This document shows, one piece after another, positions 57,323 to 64,000 of a stretch of 64,000 nt of DNA (within the stretch, counting starts at the first letter, position 1; each line of letters begins with the position of its first letter). The DNA comes from JABAAE01 sp036336715. Its GTDB lineage: Bacteria > Planctomycetota > Planctomycetia > Pirellulales > Pirellulaceae. A program made the position numbers and the translations under genes. Where the stretch lies: NCBI GenBank assembly GCA_036336715.1, contig JAYZFP010000180.1, positions 1 through 64,000 on the forward strand, given 5' to 3'. Under the pieces are notes generated by a model. It saw nothing but the letters and a program-made list of their open reading frames with translations. It was not told where the DNA came from and ran no database searches.

Positions 57323-58252
57323 GTGAGCAACATCTTGACAGCCGAACCCGGGCCAAAAGCATTGAGAGGAATCCTCCCGGTCATCCCGACTCTGTTTACC
57401 GTGGATGACAGGATTGACCAGGAAGCGCAGAAACAGGTCGTCGAATTCGCGATTCAACAGGGTGCCAGCGCGGTGGTTTGCCCCGCCGTCGCCAGCGAGT
57501 ACAACTTTCTCAGCCTGGATGAACGAAAGACACTCGTTGCCCTGGTCTCCGGTCAGGTCAACGGCAGGGTCCCGATCATTGGCGGGGCAAGCGCAAATAC
57601 AGTCAACGACGTGGTGGCCGCTGCACACGACTGCCAGGAATTCGGCATCACCACCCTGATGATCATGGCGCCCCGTGTGCTGGGCCCGGATATCGAAAAA
57701 CAGGTGACCTTCTTTTCTGAAATCTGCAACCAGCTTGGTGATGATGCGAGAGTTTTGTTGCAGAACGCTCCGGAACCGGTGGGAGCTGGACTGGGAGTCG
57801 AGGACATGGTCCACCTGGTAAAATCCAACCCGAAAATCCAATACGTCAAGGAAGAAACCCTGCCGTCCGGCCCGGCAATCACCGCCCTGAACCAGTGTGG
57901 CATCGCGCACCTCGAAGGCGTGATCGGCGGAGGCGGCTCCCGCTACCTGATCGATGAACTGAATCGGGGCGCGGTCGCCGCAATGCCGGCTGTCGAACTG
58001 ATTGACCTGCACGTTGCCATTTTCAACGCACACACCGATGGAAACCATGATCTTGCCAGGCAGCTTTACCGTGACAGTCTGCCGCTGCTGGTTTCACAAT
58101 TGATCTACCGGATGCGATTGACAAAATACGTCCTCCATCGCCGCGGGATTTCCAACGACAGGGTCGTGAGGGCTCCACTTCCCGAAATGGACGAATACAC
58201 CCTAAGGGACATCGACCGCATGCTTGAGGATCTCCAGGAGACATTGGCGTGA
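57323..58252 (+). CDS. DapA-family (dihydrodipicolinate synthase superfamily) lyase/aldolase
   Basis: A 309-residue class I aldolase-type TIM barrel of the DapA/N-acetylneuraminate lyase family. Core marks: GILPVIPTLFT, GASAVVCPAVASEY, VPIIGGASANTV, and the Schiff-base Lys K176 in IQYVKEETLPSG. The usual catalytic Tyr of the YN-x-P strand is replaced by Gln (LLQNAP, residues 145-150), so it is unlikely to be the lysine-pathway enzyme and more likely acts on a 2-keto-3-deoxy sugar acid as aldolase or dehydratase. GTG 57323 begins immediately after the DUF1592 stop, and its stop overlaps the next gene (GTGA). Confidence 0.87.
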   Translation: MSNILTAEPGPKALRGILPVIPTLFTVDDRIDQEAQKQVVEFAIQQGASAVVCPAVASEYNFLSLDERKTLVALVSGQVNGRVPIIGGASANTVNDVVAAAHDCQEFGITTLMIMAPRVLGPDIEKQVTFFSEICNQLGDDARVLLQNAPEPVGAGLGVEDMVHLVKSNPKIQYVKEETLPSGPAITALNQCGIAHLEGVIGGGGSRYLIDELNRGAVAAMPAVELIDLHVAIFNAHTDGNHDLARQLYRDSLPLLVSQLIYRMRLTKYVLHRRGISNDRVVRAPLPEMDEYTLRDIDRMLEDLQETLA

Positions 58253-59418
58253 CCGATTCAGTTGCCGCAATTGAGGTCTACACCGTCGATCTCAGCCAGG
58301 ACCAGCCCTACCTTGGCTCGCTTCGCCCGGGAGAAGATGTCGCTCCCCATGGCTACTTTATCCGCCAGCAAAACGGTACCGTCTACCCACGCCGCAACCG
58401 CTCGTTGGTGATTCGAATTCAAACGGAAGAAGGGGTTGAGGGATGGGGAGAGACCTACGGAATCGTAGCTCCCCTGGCAACCGCTGAAATCATCAAGGAC
58501 CTGCTGTCAGGGTTCGTTATCGGTTCAGATCCATTCGATGTGCAGACCACCCATGACCGCCTCTATGACCTGATGCGTGTCCGGGGTTACCACGGCGGCT
58601 TTTACCTGGACGCCCTGGCAGGAATTGACATCGCACTCTGGGATATCGCCGGCAAGAAGGCTGGCCTGCCACTGCACAAACTTCTTGGCGGAAGGTACCA
58701 CGACCGGATACCGGGTTACCTGTCAGGTTTGCCGCAGGACACCCTTGCGGAGCGGTGCGAATTTGCCTGCCACTGGAAAGAGCAGGGTTTTGATGCCGTC
58801 AAATTCGCCTCCCCGGTCGCCGACGAAGGGGTAGTCCGGGAAATAAAAGAGTTGAGGCGGACCCTGGGAGAGGAATTTCAAATCGCCTGCGATCTTCACT
58901 GGACACAGACCGCAGCAGGCGGGCTTGAACTGGCCCGCGAAATCGCTCCCCATCGGCCCTGGTTCATCGAAGCCCCGGTCCCCAGCGAAAATATCGAGGG
59001 CCTCGCCTGGATTGCCCAACAATCGGGACTGACTGTTGCGGTCGGAGAGGAATGGCGGACGGTTTACGACGCGCGACTTCGGATTGATGCCCGTGCGGTC
59101 CACATCGTTCAGCCGGAAATGGGCCATACGGGAGTGACCCAATTCATGCGAATCGGCCGTTATGCCGAGGCGCATCACCTCCAGATCATGCCACACGCCA
59201 CGATTGGTTCCGGCCTGTTTCTTGCAGCAAGCCTGCAGGCCAGCGCCTCCCTGCGAAACGTGGTATCGCATGAATTCCAGCATTCACTGCTGAATCCGTT
59301 TCGGCACTTTACCAATAATGTCCTGTCCTGCGAGAGCGGGTTCTATGAGATCACCGAGACTCCCGGAATCGGTGCAGAACCCTCCGGGGAGATGAAAAAA
59401 AGGATGCAGAGGGTATAG
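58249..59418 (+). CDS. Enolase-superfamily (mandelate racemase/sugar acid dehydratase-like) enzyme
   Basis: A 389-residue member of the mandelate racemase/muconate lactonizing branch. N-terminal cap domain, then barrel with K185 (DAVKFASPV), metal ligands D215 (ACDLHW), E241 (FIEAPVPSEN) and E267 or E268 (VAVGEEWR), and H316 in MPHATIGSG as partner base. The D-x-H pattern (D215, H217) is typical of acid sugar dehydratases such as galactonate and related types, which turn a sugar acid into a 2-keto-3-deoxy acid. The next-door DapA-family enzyme would then cleave or dehydrate that product. Starts at GTG in a 4-nt overlap. Confidence 0.88.
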   Translation: MTDSVAAIEVYTVDLSQDQPYLGSLRPGEDVAPHGYFIRQQNGTVYPRRNRSLVIRIQTEEGVEGWGETYGIVAPLATAEIIKDLLSGFVIGSDPFDVQTTHDRLYDLMRVRGYHGGFYLDALAGIDIALWDIAGKKAGLPLHKLLGGRYHDRIPGYLSGLPQDTLAERCEFACHWKEQGFDAVKFASPVADEGVVREIKELRRTLGEEFQIACDLHWTQTAAGGLELAREIAPHRPWFIEAPVPSENIEGLAWIAQQSGLTVAVGEEWRTVYDARLRIDARAVHIVQPEMGHTGVTQFMRIGRYAEAHHLQIMPHATIGSGLFLAASLQASASLRNVVSHEFQHSLLNPFRHFTNNVLSCESGFYEITETPGIGAEPSGEMKKRMQRV

Positions 59419-59421
59419 GGC

Positions 59422-61146
59422 ATGGGCTCACTCGACTTCTCCATTGTCCTGGTTTACCTGGTTGGGCTGTTTGTAATAAGCACCTTGGCCGCTGCACGGA
59501 ATACCGGTCAACGGGAGATGTTTTCTGCCAATCGAAACTCACCCTGGTGGGCTTCGGGGCTAAGCGGCTTCATGACGGTTTTTTCGGCAAATACCTTTGT
59601 GGTCTGGGGCGGAATCGCCTACCAGCTGGGTTTGGTAGCTGTGGTGATCAACCTGACCTATGGCATCGCGGCAATGCTGGTCGGCTACTTTGTTGCCGGG
59701 CAATGGAACAGGATGGGCGTCGACACCCCTGCTGAATACGTCACCCTCCGTTTCGGGGAAACGGGCCTGAATTTTTTCACCTGGACCTTGCTGCTTAAAC
59801 GGATCCTCGGCGTCGCTGGGTCACTTTACGCATTGGGCGTCCTGCTTACGGCCAGGACCTCCGACGGCTCATCGATCCTTCCCCTGCAACCTCACTGGGC
59901 AATCATCCTGTTCGGCCTCATCGTCATCCTCTACACGATGCAAGGGGGACTATGGGCCGTATTGATGACCGACGTTCTCCAGTTCATCGTTCTGACCGTC
60001 GTTGTCTTCGTCGCATCGATCCTGATGATGGCAGACCTGGGCAGCTTTGCCAATTTCCAGAACAATCTGCCGGACGGCTTCCTGCACCTGACCAATGGCG
60101 AATACACATGGTTTTTCCTCATTGGTTGGACCACCATCAACTTTTTTACCTTCGGTGCCGAATGGGCTTTTGTTCAGCGCTTCATTGCCGTAAAAAATCC
60201 ACGCGACGCCCGCAAGGCAACCTGGCTTTTTGGAATCATGTACCTCGTCACGCCACTTTTCTGGATGCTGCCACCACTGCTGTACCGGGCACAGGTCGAG
60301 GGGGCTGACAAGGAAGCGGCCTACATCCTGGCCACCCAATCCGTGCTTCCTGCGGGGCTGGTGGGCTTGATGGTTACGGCACTGTTTTCCGCAACCGCCA
60401 GCATGGTCAGCTCGCAGCTGAATGTCTTTGCCGGTGTCTTGACCAACGATTTTTATCGCCCCCTGTTCAACCCACAGGCAACTGAAAAAAACCTCGTTTT
60501 GGCCGGTCGCTTTTTCACCGGAACGATCGGGATCCTGCTGATCGTGATGGCCCTGTTGGTGCCCTGGATGGGCGGTGCGGAAAAGGTCATTGTGACCATT
60601 AATTCCATGTTGGTGGTCCCGCTGCTTGCCCCCACCCTGTGGGGCGTTTTCAGCAAAAAAATAGGCATCGGACATCTGCTGACGGTCGCCCTCACCAGCT
60701 TTGCCATTGGCATGTTCCTGAGATTCGGCATGCCCTTTTTGACCGAGGAAGGTGACGCCCTGTGGTTTGTCACCGAGTTTGTTGTCGGCAACAAAAAGAT
60801 GGTCGAACTTTTTAATGGCGTTCTGCTCCCGGTTTGCATGCTCGGAATTTTTGAGCTGACCCTCAGCACCCAGGACCGGGGCGCGAAAATGCTGGAAACC
60901 GTATGCGGCAAATCCATTACCGAAGACCTCTCGAATTCAACCAACACCAGGTTCGATCCGTTTCCGGCAAGAATGGTCATGGTCACCCTCCTGTTACTGG
61001 GCGCATGGATCACATTCATTGGACTCCGGGAACCGGACGCGCGGACGGTGCTCCTCTCAGTTGGTTGCCTCCTGTTGGCGTTGGGCGGCTCCCTGGAATG
61101 TTTCATTCGCAGCCGCATGACTGCCGCTGCTCACCGCCTCCCCTGA
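59422..61146 (+). CDS. Sodium:solute symporter (SSS family)
   Basis: A 574-residue membrane transporter of the SSS family, with about 13-14 hydrophobic helices. Marks: the N-terminal helix IVLVYLVGLFVIST, FMTVFSANTFVVWGGIAYQ, the family segment ILYTMQGGLWAVLMTDVLQF, and the long periplasmic/cytoplasmic loop FVQRFIAVKNPRDARKA. It starts 3 bp after the dehydratase stop, so it is the last gene of the coupled cluster and most likely imports the sugar acid or keto acid the two enzymes use. Substrate specificity cannot be read from the sequence. The C-terminal tail is hydrophilic and ends in a last helix pair. Confidence 0.92.
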   Translation: MGSLDFSIVLVYLVGLFVISTLAAARNTGQREMFSANRNSPWWASGLSGFMTVFSANTFVVWGGIAYQLGLVAVVINLTYGIAAMLVGYFVAGQWNRMGVDTPAEYVTLRFGETGLNFFTWTLLLKRILGVAGSLYALGVLLTARTSDGSSILPLQPHWAIILFGLIVILYTMQGGLWAVLMTDVLQFIVLTVVVFVASILMMADLGSFANFQNNLPDGFLHLTNGEYTWFFLIGWTTINFFTFGAEWAFVQRFIAVKNPRDARKATWLFGIMYLVTPLFWMLPPLLYRAQVEGADKEAAYILATQSVLPAGLVGLMVTALFSATASMVSSQLNVFAGVLTNDFYRPLFNPQATEKNLVLAGRFFTGTIGILLIVMALLVPWMGGAEKVIVTINSMLVVPLLAPTLWGVFSKKIGIGHLLTVALTSFAIGMFLRFGMPFLTEEGDALWFVTEFVVGNKKMVELFNGVLLPVCMLGIFELTLSTQDRGAKMLETVCGKSITEDLSNSTNTRFDPFPARMVMVTLLLLGAWITFIGLREPDARTVLLSVGCLLLALGGSLECFIRSRMTAAAHRLP

Positions 61147-61651
61147 ACCCCGGCGAGGCAGCAGGACATTTACCTGCAAGACGATTCAAGTCTCATCGAT
61201 CTTTTTCTCTCTGACCGCCGCCCGGTTTTCGCTTATGAGCCCCCTCCGGGCCGCAAGTTTTTCATTCAAGAAGGACCCGTTAGCAATTCATGGTCTTAAA
61301 GAACAGCATTTCAAATACCTACCCCAACATAAACCAGGTTTTTATAACGCGGCGAGACCTGCAGGAGACAATCGTTGTCAGCAGGGTTCCACCATTGTTT
61401 CCACAACAATTGGCCGTTCATTCGAATTCTTTTTTCATACCGATCTTGCACAAGTGAATTGAACGGCAATTCCAAAAACGTCCGCCCCTGAAAATATTGC
61501 AGGGACCACGATTGCTTTTTGGCGGGTCCCCGACATTCCCGTCGGATCACCGCCAACCGGGATCCCGAAAACAGCTGACCCTGTTTTTCTGAACGATAAT
61601 GTAAGTGGGCCCACGCGGGCAGGACTCGTTCCCTCCTCCAAGGACAACATC
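61147..61651. other. 505-bp intergenic region with a possible terminator
   Basis: No gene is recognised. AAAACAG (61568-61574) and CTGTTTT (61581-61587) form a 7-bp stem followed by T residues, a modest terminator-like hairpin about 65 bp before the small gene at 61652. AAGGA at 61640-61644 is that gene's ribosome-binding site. Confidence 0.5.
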
Positions 61652-61825
61652 ATGCAAGGCAAAACGACCTGGGACCGAATTGAGGACCTGAGAGTTGAGC
61701 TGAAGGAGTCCCCAAGCGAATCCGAGAGAGAATTGATTCGGAGGCAACTCAACAGGCTGGAACAGGACGTTTTCCAGGGCGAGTGGCAAGTCGTCTCCCA
61801 ACAGACCGGTTCGTCACCCGACTGA
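61652..61825 (+). CDS. 57-residue helical protein of unknown function
   Basis: ATG 61652 is preceded by AAGGA at 8 nt and opens 57 codons: MQGKTTWDRIEDLRVELKES, a second helix with ESERELIRRQLNRLEQDVF, and a short polar tail, ending TGA at 61823. The heptad-like Leu/Ile/charge pattern predicts an amphipathic helix or short coiled coil. A perfect 13-bp terminator follows 45 bp later, so it looks like a compact independent gene. No homologue is recognised, and no membrane segment or signal is present. Confidence 0.65.
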   Translation: MQGKTTWDRIEDLRVELKESPSESERELIRRQLNRLEQDVFQGEWQVVSQQTGSSPD

Positions 61826-61869
61826 CAGGAAAACCCAGATCCCCGATTTCCCGAATGAGAGACTCTCCC

Positions 61870-61904
61870 AAAGGTTGGGCAGCATCCGCTGCCCAACCTT
61901 TTTT
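61870..61904 (+). terminator. Strong Rho-independent terminator
   Basis: AAAGGTTGGGCAG (61870-61882) pairs perfectly over 13 bp with CTGCCCAACCTTT (61889-61901) around a CATCCG loop, followed by TTT. Confidence 0.95.
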
Positions 61905-61992
61905 CATGGCTCTTACAAGCTGTCTACGGATCCGGGAAGTCAACCGCGTAAAGAGGTTCCTGAAGAAAAACTGTCAAGAAGTCTGTCCGAGC

Positions 61993-62244
61993 TCACCAGG
62001 CATTGGAGTCCTGGCTGGTCGGCATCCACAACAGGAGCCTGATCTCAAGGAGCGGTTTCCCTTTCGGCGAGCGGCTGCTTTCCACGGATTCCGGCCCCAG
62101 CCGCAAGGGTCGACCACACAGGAATTGGCAAACTTTAACGAATATTCCTTTTGCAGCAATGTTGCAGATCAAACCGATCCCGAAGCCGCAGATTGTCGAA
62201 ATGAAAAAAAGGATTGTCCCGATCACTTGAAAAAGTACTCCCAT
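61993..62244 (-). CDS. Possible small membrane protein divergent from TolC gene
   Basis: On the minus strand, ATG at 62244 opens 83 codons. The first 35 residues are strongly hydrophobic (MGVLFQVIGTILFFISTICG and following), like one or two transmembrane helices; the rest is Arg/Ser-rich. The start codon shares a CATG palindrome with the TolC ATG at 62243, so both starts cannot have leaders that avoid the other gene. A hydrophobic run can also arise by chance in such DNA, so confidence is low. Confidence 0.25.
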   Translation of the reverse strand: MGVLFQVIGTILFFISTICGFGIGLICNIAAKGIFVKVCQFLCGRPLRLGPESVESSRSPKGKPLLEIRLLLWMPTSQDSNAW

Positions 62245-63646
62245 GCGTTTTGGAAGGTTGGCTACCACCTGTTTTGCTACGGTTCTGCTGGGCTTTTCCG
62301 CCTGTCATTACCAGGGGCCAACCAATGAGCGGTTTCAAGCGGTAAAACAGGCGATTGAAGCAACCCCGGAAAATGTGGAGCCTTCTCCAGCAGCTGATTT
62401 TTTTTCTCAAACGGCCGATGCACCCCTTTCGCCGGTACCATTGGAGAGCCTGGTAGAACGAGCGGTCGAGGAAAACCCGGAAATCGATCAGGCCCGTCTC
62501 GAGGTGGCGGCCGCGGGGTATCAAATCGAGCTGGCACATTCCCTCCCTGACCCGATGCTGGGAACAACCACCCAGCTTTCGCCGGTGCAAACCGCTGCTG
62601 GACAGCAGGATTTTGGGCTGGCAATCAGCCAAAAGGTGATCCGACGAAACAAAAGACAGACCCGAGCCCTGGTCGCCGAAAACCGCCTGAATGGGGCCCG
62701 GGCCAAACTCAAATCAATCAGGCAGCAAATCACCGGCAAGATCTCCTCCACCTACTATGAGCTGGGGTTTGTCCAGGCATGCCTGGAAGTTCTCAATGAA
62801 GACAAAAAGGAACTCCAACTGATCAACTCGATTGTCGACCGACGGTTTCGAATACTCCGGGAAGCAACCCAACAGGAAACGCTCCAGGTACAGGTTTCCA
62901 TTTCCAGGCTTGAATCAGAAATTGCGCGTTACCGCCAAAGTCAGCGTACGCTGGTTGCCAGGCTCGTCCGACTGACGCATTTGAAGCCGGGAACCAACTT
63001 AACGGTACAACCGCTTCCTCAAAACATTGCACCCAAAAAAGAACTCGATCGACTGATCGCCGAGGCGATCCAGAACAATCCCGAACTGCACTCGCAACTT
63101 TTCGAGATTCGCCAAAAAAGGGATCTTGCCGAGTTGGCCAACCTGAACTCCCAGCCAGACTACACGGTTGGCATCAACTGGATTTCCACCGCCAACAATG
63201 GGCTCAGCCCATTTGCCAATGGGCAAGATTCCTTCATGCTCACCCTGGGAATGAACCTTCCTGTTTACCGCAACCGCATCGATGCTGAAATGCAGGAAGC
63301 TAGAATCCGCACTCTCGTTGCGAGCAAAAAATACGAAAGTCTCAAAGACGAAATGGCCGAGTTGGTCACCGAGCAAATCCTGGGCCTGGAAACCACCAAC
63401 AACAACCTGATCCTGCTTCGTAATGAAATGATCCCCAAGCAAAAACTCGTCTGGGATCAATCGCTCAAGGATTATGAATTGGGAAAAACCGATTTCCTAC
63501 AGATGATTGAAAATTGGCGGGCGCTACTGCAATACAGGATCATGGAACAACGGATGGTCGCCGATTTGCACAAGACACTGGCCGAGCTGGCTCAAACCAC
63601 CGGGGCTTCGCTTGAATCCTCAGATGATTCGATCAGTCAACCTTGA
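62243..63646 (+). CDS. TolC-family outer membrane efflux protein
   Basis: A 467-residue outer membrane factor with the TolC/CusC-type layout: two repeats of long coiled-coil helices separated by beta strands. Lipoprotein leader FATVLLGFSAC with lipidated C21. Marks: LVERAVEENPEIDQARLEV in the first repeat and LIAEAIQNNPELHSQLFEIR in the second, the usual NPEL motifs, plus DFGLAISQKV and FMLTLGMNLPVY for the strands. It forms the channel of an RND or ABC exporter. The next gene, 16 bp on, encodes another lipoprotein and the remaining pump parts probably lie beyond the window, so the substrate (metal or drug) is open. Confidence 0.92.
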   Translation: MRFGRLATTCFATVLLGFSACHYQGPTNERFQAVKQAIEATPENVEPSPAADFFSQTADAPLSPVPLESLVERAVEENPEIDQARLEVAAAGYQIELAHSLPDPMLGTTTQLSPVQTAAGQQDFGLAISQKVIRRNKRQTRALVAENRLNGARAKLKSIRQQITGKISSTYYELGFVQACLEVLNEDKKELQLINSIVDRRFRILREATQQETLQVQVSISRLESEIARYRQSQRTLVARLVRLTHLKPGTNLTVQPLPQNIAPKKELDRLIAEAIQNNPELHSQLFEIRQKRDLAELANLNSQPDYTVGINWISTANNGLSPFANGQDSFMLTLGMNLPVYRNRIDAEMQEARIRTLVASKKYESLKDEMAELVTEQILGLETTNNNLILLRNEMIPKQKLVWDQSLKDYELGKTDFLQMIENWRALLQYRIMEQRMVADLHKTLAELAQTTGASLESSDDSISQP

Positions 63647-63661
63647 GTTTCACGGTCTCCC

Positions 63662-64000
63662 ATGCCTCCAAATCGATCGAGACTGAAAAAGAACCCGCCG
63701 GCAGTTGGCCTGTTTCACCTGATGTGCATTACCGTACTTGTCAGCAACGGTTGCACAATTTCCAACTGCAGCCCCCAGGCGCCGGTTTCCTTTGAATACA
63801 AGGTGCCATCCCCGCTGGTCCCCTTCGAGTTTCGGGCCACCTGTGAAACAACTTGCCTCCCGGGAGAAACCGATACCCAAAAGGTGGTCGACAAGCGGGT
63901 GAATTTTTCCGACGGAAAACCGGGGTACATTTCCTTTGCCAGTCTGGAAGTCCAGGAACCTTTTGAACAGAAACCCAACGATGTCGTCCCTCTTCCTGAT
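63662..64000 (+). CDS. Lipoprotein, 3' end beyond window
   Basis: The open frame from ATG 63662 runs to the window end, giving 113 residues. Leader FHLMCITVLVSNGC looks like a lipobox with Cys at about residue 31. After this, a Cys/Pro-rich stretch (CTISNCSPQAPVSFEY) and ETTCLPGETD follow. It lies 16 bp after the TolC-family gene, so it is probably cotranscribed and may be part of the same export system. No family is recognised from this fragment. Confidence 0.7.
   Translation, partial: MPPNRSRLKKNPPAVGLFHLMCITVLVSNGCTISNCSPQAPVSFEYKVPSPLVPFEFRATCETTCLPGETDTQKVVDKRVNFSDGKPGYISFASLEVQEPFEQKPNDVVPLPD

Noticed and set aside
1..64000. Mobile elements, phage genes, CRISPR arrays
   Set aside because: No transposase, integrase, capsid or Cas motif and no regularly spaced direct repeats were seen in any frame or on either strand.

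Overview
The window looks like a chromosomal segment of a member of the Planctomycetota. The evidence is the density of protein families that are abundant in that phylum: four DUF1501 proteins, three DUF1549/DUF1553 proteins (two with an N-terminal PSCyt1 haem domain), two DUF1552/DUF1592 pairs, a DUF1559 pseudopilin, DUF1080 and DUF6807 proteins, sulfatases and a Gfo/Idh/MocA protein with a Tat-type leader. No rRNA, tRNA, CRISPR array, insertion sequence, phage or plasmid gene was recognised. The genus cannot be named from the sequence alone.

Layout. 1-4.6 kb: end of a sulfatase, a frameshifted molybdenum-carrier-like gene and an M14 carboxypeptidase-like exoprotein. 4.8-8.4 kb: a fatty acid desaturase fused to the C-terminal part of an acyl-adenylating enzyme and interrupted by an in-frame TGA, then an ammonium transporter with a clear terminator. 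8.5-13.9 kb: a DUF1080 hydrolase, a DUF1501-DUF1549/1553 pair and a DUF2071 gene preceded by a possible 29-codon ORF. 13.9-15.1 kb: a cobalamin riboswitch ahead of a DUF1559 pseudopilin. 15.4-24.5 kb: DUF1501, an LRR protein with a VHL-like beta domain, a Gfo/Idh/MocA oxidoreductase overlapping a sulfatase, a minus-strand PQQ-type propeller protein and a sialate O-acetylesterase. 24.7-31.4 kb: a large sortilin/BNR propeller protein and two proteins of unknown function, both apparently hit by in-frame stop codons. 31.6-35.4 kb: first DUF1552-DUF1592 pair. 35.5-39.1 kb, minus strand: a lactonase and a pectate-lyase-like protein. 39.5-48.9 kb: a tight PSCyt1/DUF1549/DUF1553-DUF1501-PSCyt1/DUF1549/DUF1553-DUF1501 cluster. 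49.3-52.7 kb: a fasciclin lipoprotein, an unknown exported protein and a DUF6807 protein. 53.3-61.1 kb: a tightly packed cluster DUF1552-DUF1592-DapA family-enolase superfamily-sodium symporter. 61.6-64 kb: a 57-codon gene, a TolC-family outer membrane protein and the start of a lipoprotein gene.

How it fits together. Most products carry signal peptides, Tat-type leaders or lipoboxes, so the region mainly encodes cell-envelope machinery. Sulfatases, an esterase, a lyase-like toroid, DUF1080 and Gfo/Idh proteins are what a polysaccharide degrader needs. The recurring haem-motif protein plus DUF1501/DUF1552 pairs have no assigned biochemical function. The most informative context is the 53.3-61.1 kb cluster. 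There such a pair is translationally coupled or directly abutted to a sugar-acid-type dehydratase, a keto-acid aldolase/dehydratase family enzyme and a transporter, which suggests a periplasmic oxidation step that feeds a cytoplasmic acid-sugar pathway. This is inference.

Four genes look damaged by single-base changes: a frameshift near 1523, TGA at 5072, TAG at 28655 and TAA at 30259. Either this locus is decaying or the assembly carries base errors, and read-level data are needed to tell.
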